NCBI RefSeq assembly: GCF_900114135.1
Contig: NZ_FORY01000010.1
Coordinates: 69,219 to 133,218, forward strand
Direction: 5' to 3'
DNA length: 64,000 nt
Source: Celeribacter halophilus
GTDB lineage: Bacteria; Pseudomonadota; Alphaproteobacteria; Rhodobacterales; Rhodobacteraceae
Numbering within the stretch: the stretch's first letter is position 1; every line of letters begins with the position of its first letter. The notes beneath the pieces are model-generated. The model was not told the DNA's origin and made no database searches. It saw only the letters and a program-made list of their open reading frames with translations. Positions 63,245-64,000 of the stretch are shown piece after piece. The position numbers were made by a program, and so were the translations under genes.

Positions 63245-64000
63245 TTATGCAGCGTGCTGGCGGTGATGCAAGCGGCGCGTTTCGAGCGTCTTGCGTTTGA
63301 TCCTTTCCCTTTGTTGTAAAATGGCTTTGTCACGCCCAAAGTATACATCTGCGGGTGTGACGTTGTTGATGCTCTCATGATAGCGTTGGTGGTTATAGTG
63401 ATCGACGAAGGCTTCAATTTGCGCTTCGAGATCGCCGGGCAGGAAGTCGTTTTCGAGCAAGATGCGGTTCTTCAAGGTCTGATGCCATCGTTCGATCTTG
63501 CCTTGGGTTTGTGGATGATACGGCGCACCACGTGAGTGCTTCATGCCCTTGTCTTTCAGCCACTCCGCCAAGTCGCCCGAGACGTAACTGGATCCGTTGT
63601 CGCTAAGCAATCTCGGTTTATGAACGACGTGAACTTGGTCGCAACCGGATGCCTGCAATGCGAGGTCAAGCGTATCGGTAACGTCCTCAGTCCGCATGTT
63701 GGTGCAGAGCTTCCAGGAGACGATGTAGCGGCTGTAATCATCGAGGAATGAGCCCTTGTGCGCCATTGGTCCGAGCACAATGGGCGAATGCTGAGATAGA
63801 ACCAGCCCCAACCAAGGACTTTGATGTAGGTGAAGTCAGTCTGCCACAACTGGTTGATCCCAGTCGTTTTGTCTTTGAACTCGTTCGCTGCCTTGAGCGC
63901 GATGAATGCCGGGCTGGTGATCAAATCATGCGCCTTCAGCACCCGATACACAGTGGATTCTGAGACAAAATAGCGTTCCAGATCCGTGAACGTCACGGCC
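63245..64000 (-). pseudogene. IS3-family transposase, frame-broken and cut by the window edge
   Basis: An integrase-core transposase reading leftwards from beyond the right edge. The upstream part shows [20 protein letters not shown] and [20 protein letters not shown] (first catalytic Asp). The downstream part shows [25 protein letters not shown] (second Asp) and HPQTQGKIERWHQTLKN (Glu), then HYNHQRYHESINNVTPADVY. Between FYLS and LDDYS, where relatives have two residues, lie about 44 bases (63749-63792) that shift the frame. All three catalytic residues remain but the product would be broken. Confidence 0.8.

Overview
The window looks like chromosome from a marine-type alphaproteobacterium of the Rhodobacteraceae (Roseobacter/Paracoccus relatives). 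This is inferred from the nosCRZDFYLX gene order, several TRAP transporters, a tandem glycine riboswitch upstream of gcvTHP, IS5/IS427-type and IS3 relics, and the overall protein character. No rRNA, CRISPR array, phage module or replication origin is visible.

Housekeeping region (1-10 kb). It opens with the 5' end of a PfkB-family sugar kinase, then a Tat-exported metallo-beta-lactamase-fold hydrolase, a small HExxH metallopeptidase and gltX. A tandem glycine riboswitch precedes gcvT-gcvH-gcvP. These are followed by a trxC-type thioredoxin and tRNA-Ala(CGC).

ABC operon (9.2-17.1 kb, minus strand). Seven tightly packed genes encode a binding protein, two permeases, an ATPase, a protein with two tandem glycerophosphodiesterase domains, a LacI regulator and an inositol-monophosphatase-family enzyme. 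A perfect 14-bp palindrome lies upstream of the first gene. The set suggests import and breakdown of a glycerophosphodiester, possibly glycerophosphoinositol.

First accessory block (17.2-29.5 kb). An intact IS5/IS427-type element sits next to an IS66 scrap. It is followed by a TetR regulator divergent from an operon hyuA-hyuB-dctP-dctQ-dctM-hyuA-hyuB. Two hydantoinase/oxoprolinase pairs enclosing one TRAP transporter point to uptake and ATP-dependent opening of a cyclic amide.

Second accessory block (30-45.7 kb). This is a sugar-acid catabolic island with two IlvD/Edd dehydratases, a DenD-like dehydrogenase, a 3-hydroxyisobutyrate-dehydrogenase-family enzyme, an FAD-linked oxidase, two fumarylacetoacetate-hydrolase-fold proteins, an HpaI-type aldolase, an alpha-ketoglutarate-semialdehyde-dehydrogenase-like enzyme, a complete TRAP transporter and a FadR/GntR regulator. 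Matching TTGTC-N-GACAA palindromes mark its promoters. Related decayed IS3 fragments lie on both sides in the same orientation.

Denitrification block (46.4-58.9 kb). nosCRZDFYLX, nnrS, a DNR/NnrR-type Crp/Fnr regulator and nnrU encode nitrous oxide reduction and its nitric-oxide-linked control. TTGA-type FNR/DNR boxes stand before nosC, before nnrS and between the regulator and nnrU.

Right end (59.3-64 kb). An AldA-like aldehyde dehydrogenase lies downstream of an AcoR-like regulator that lacks the AAA+ domain. After this come a decayed IS481 transposase, one unknown small gene and a disrupted IS3-family transposase that runs off the window.
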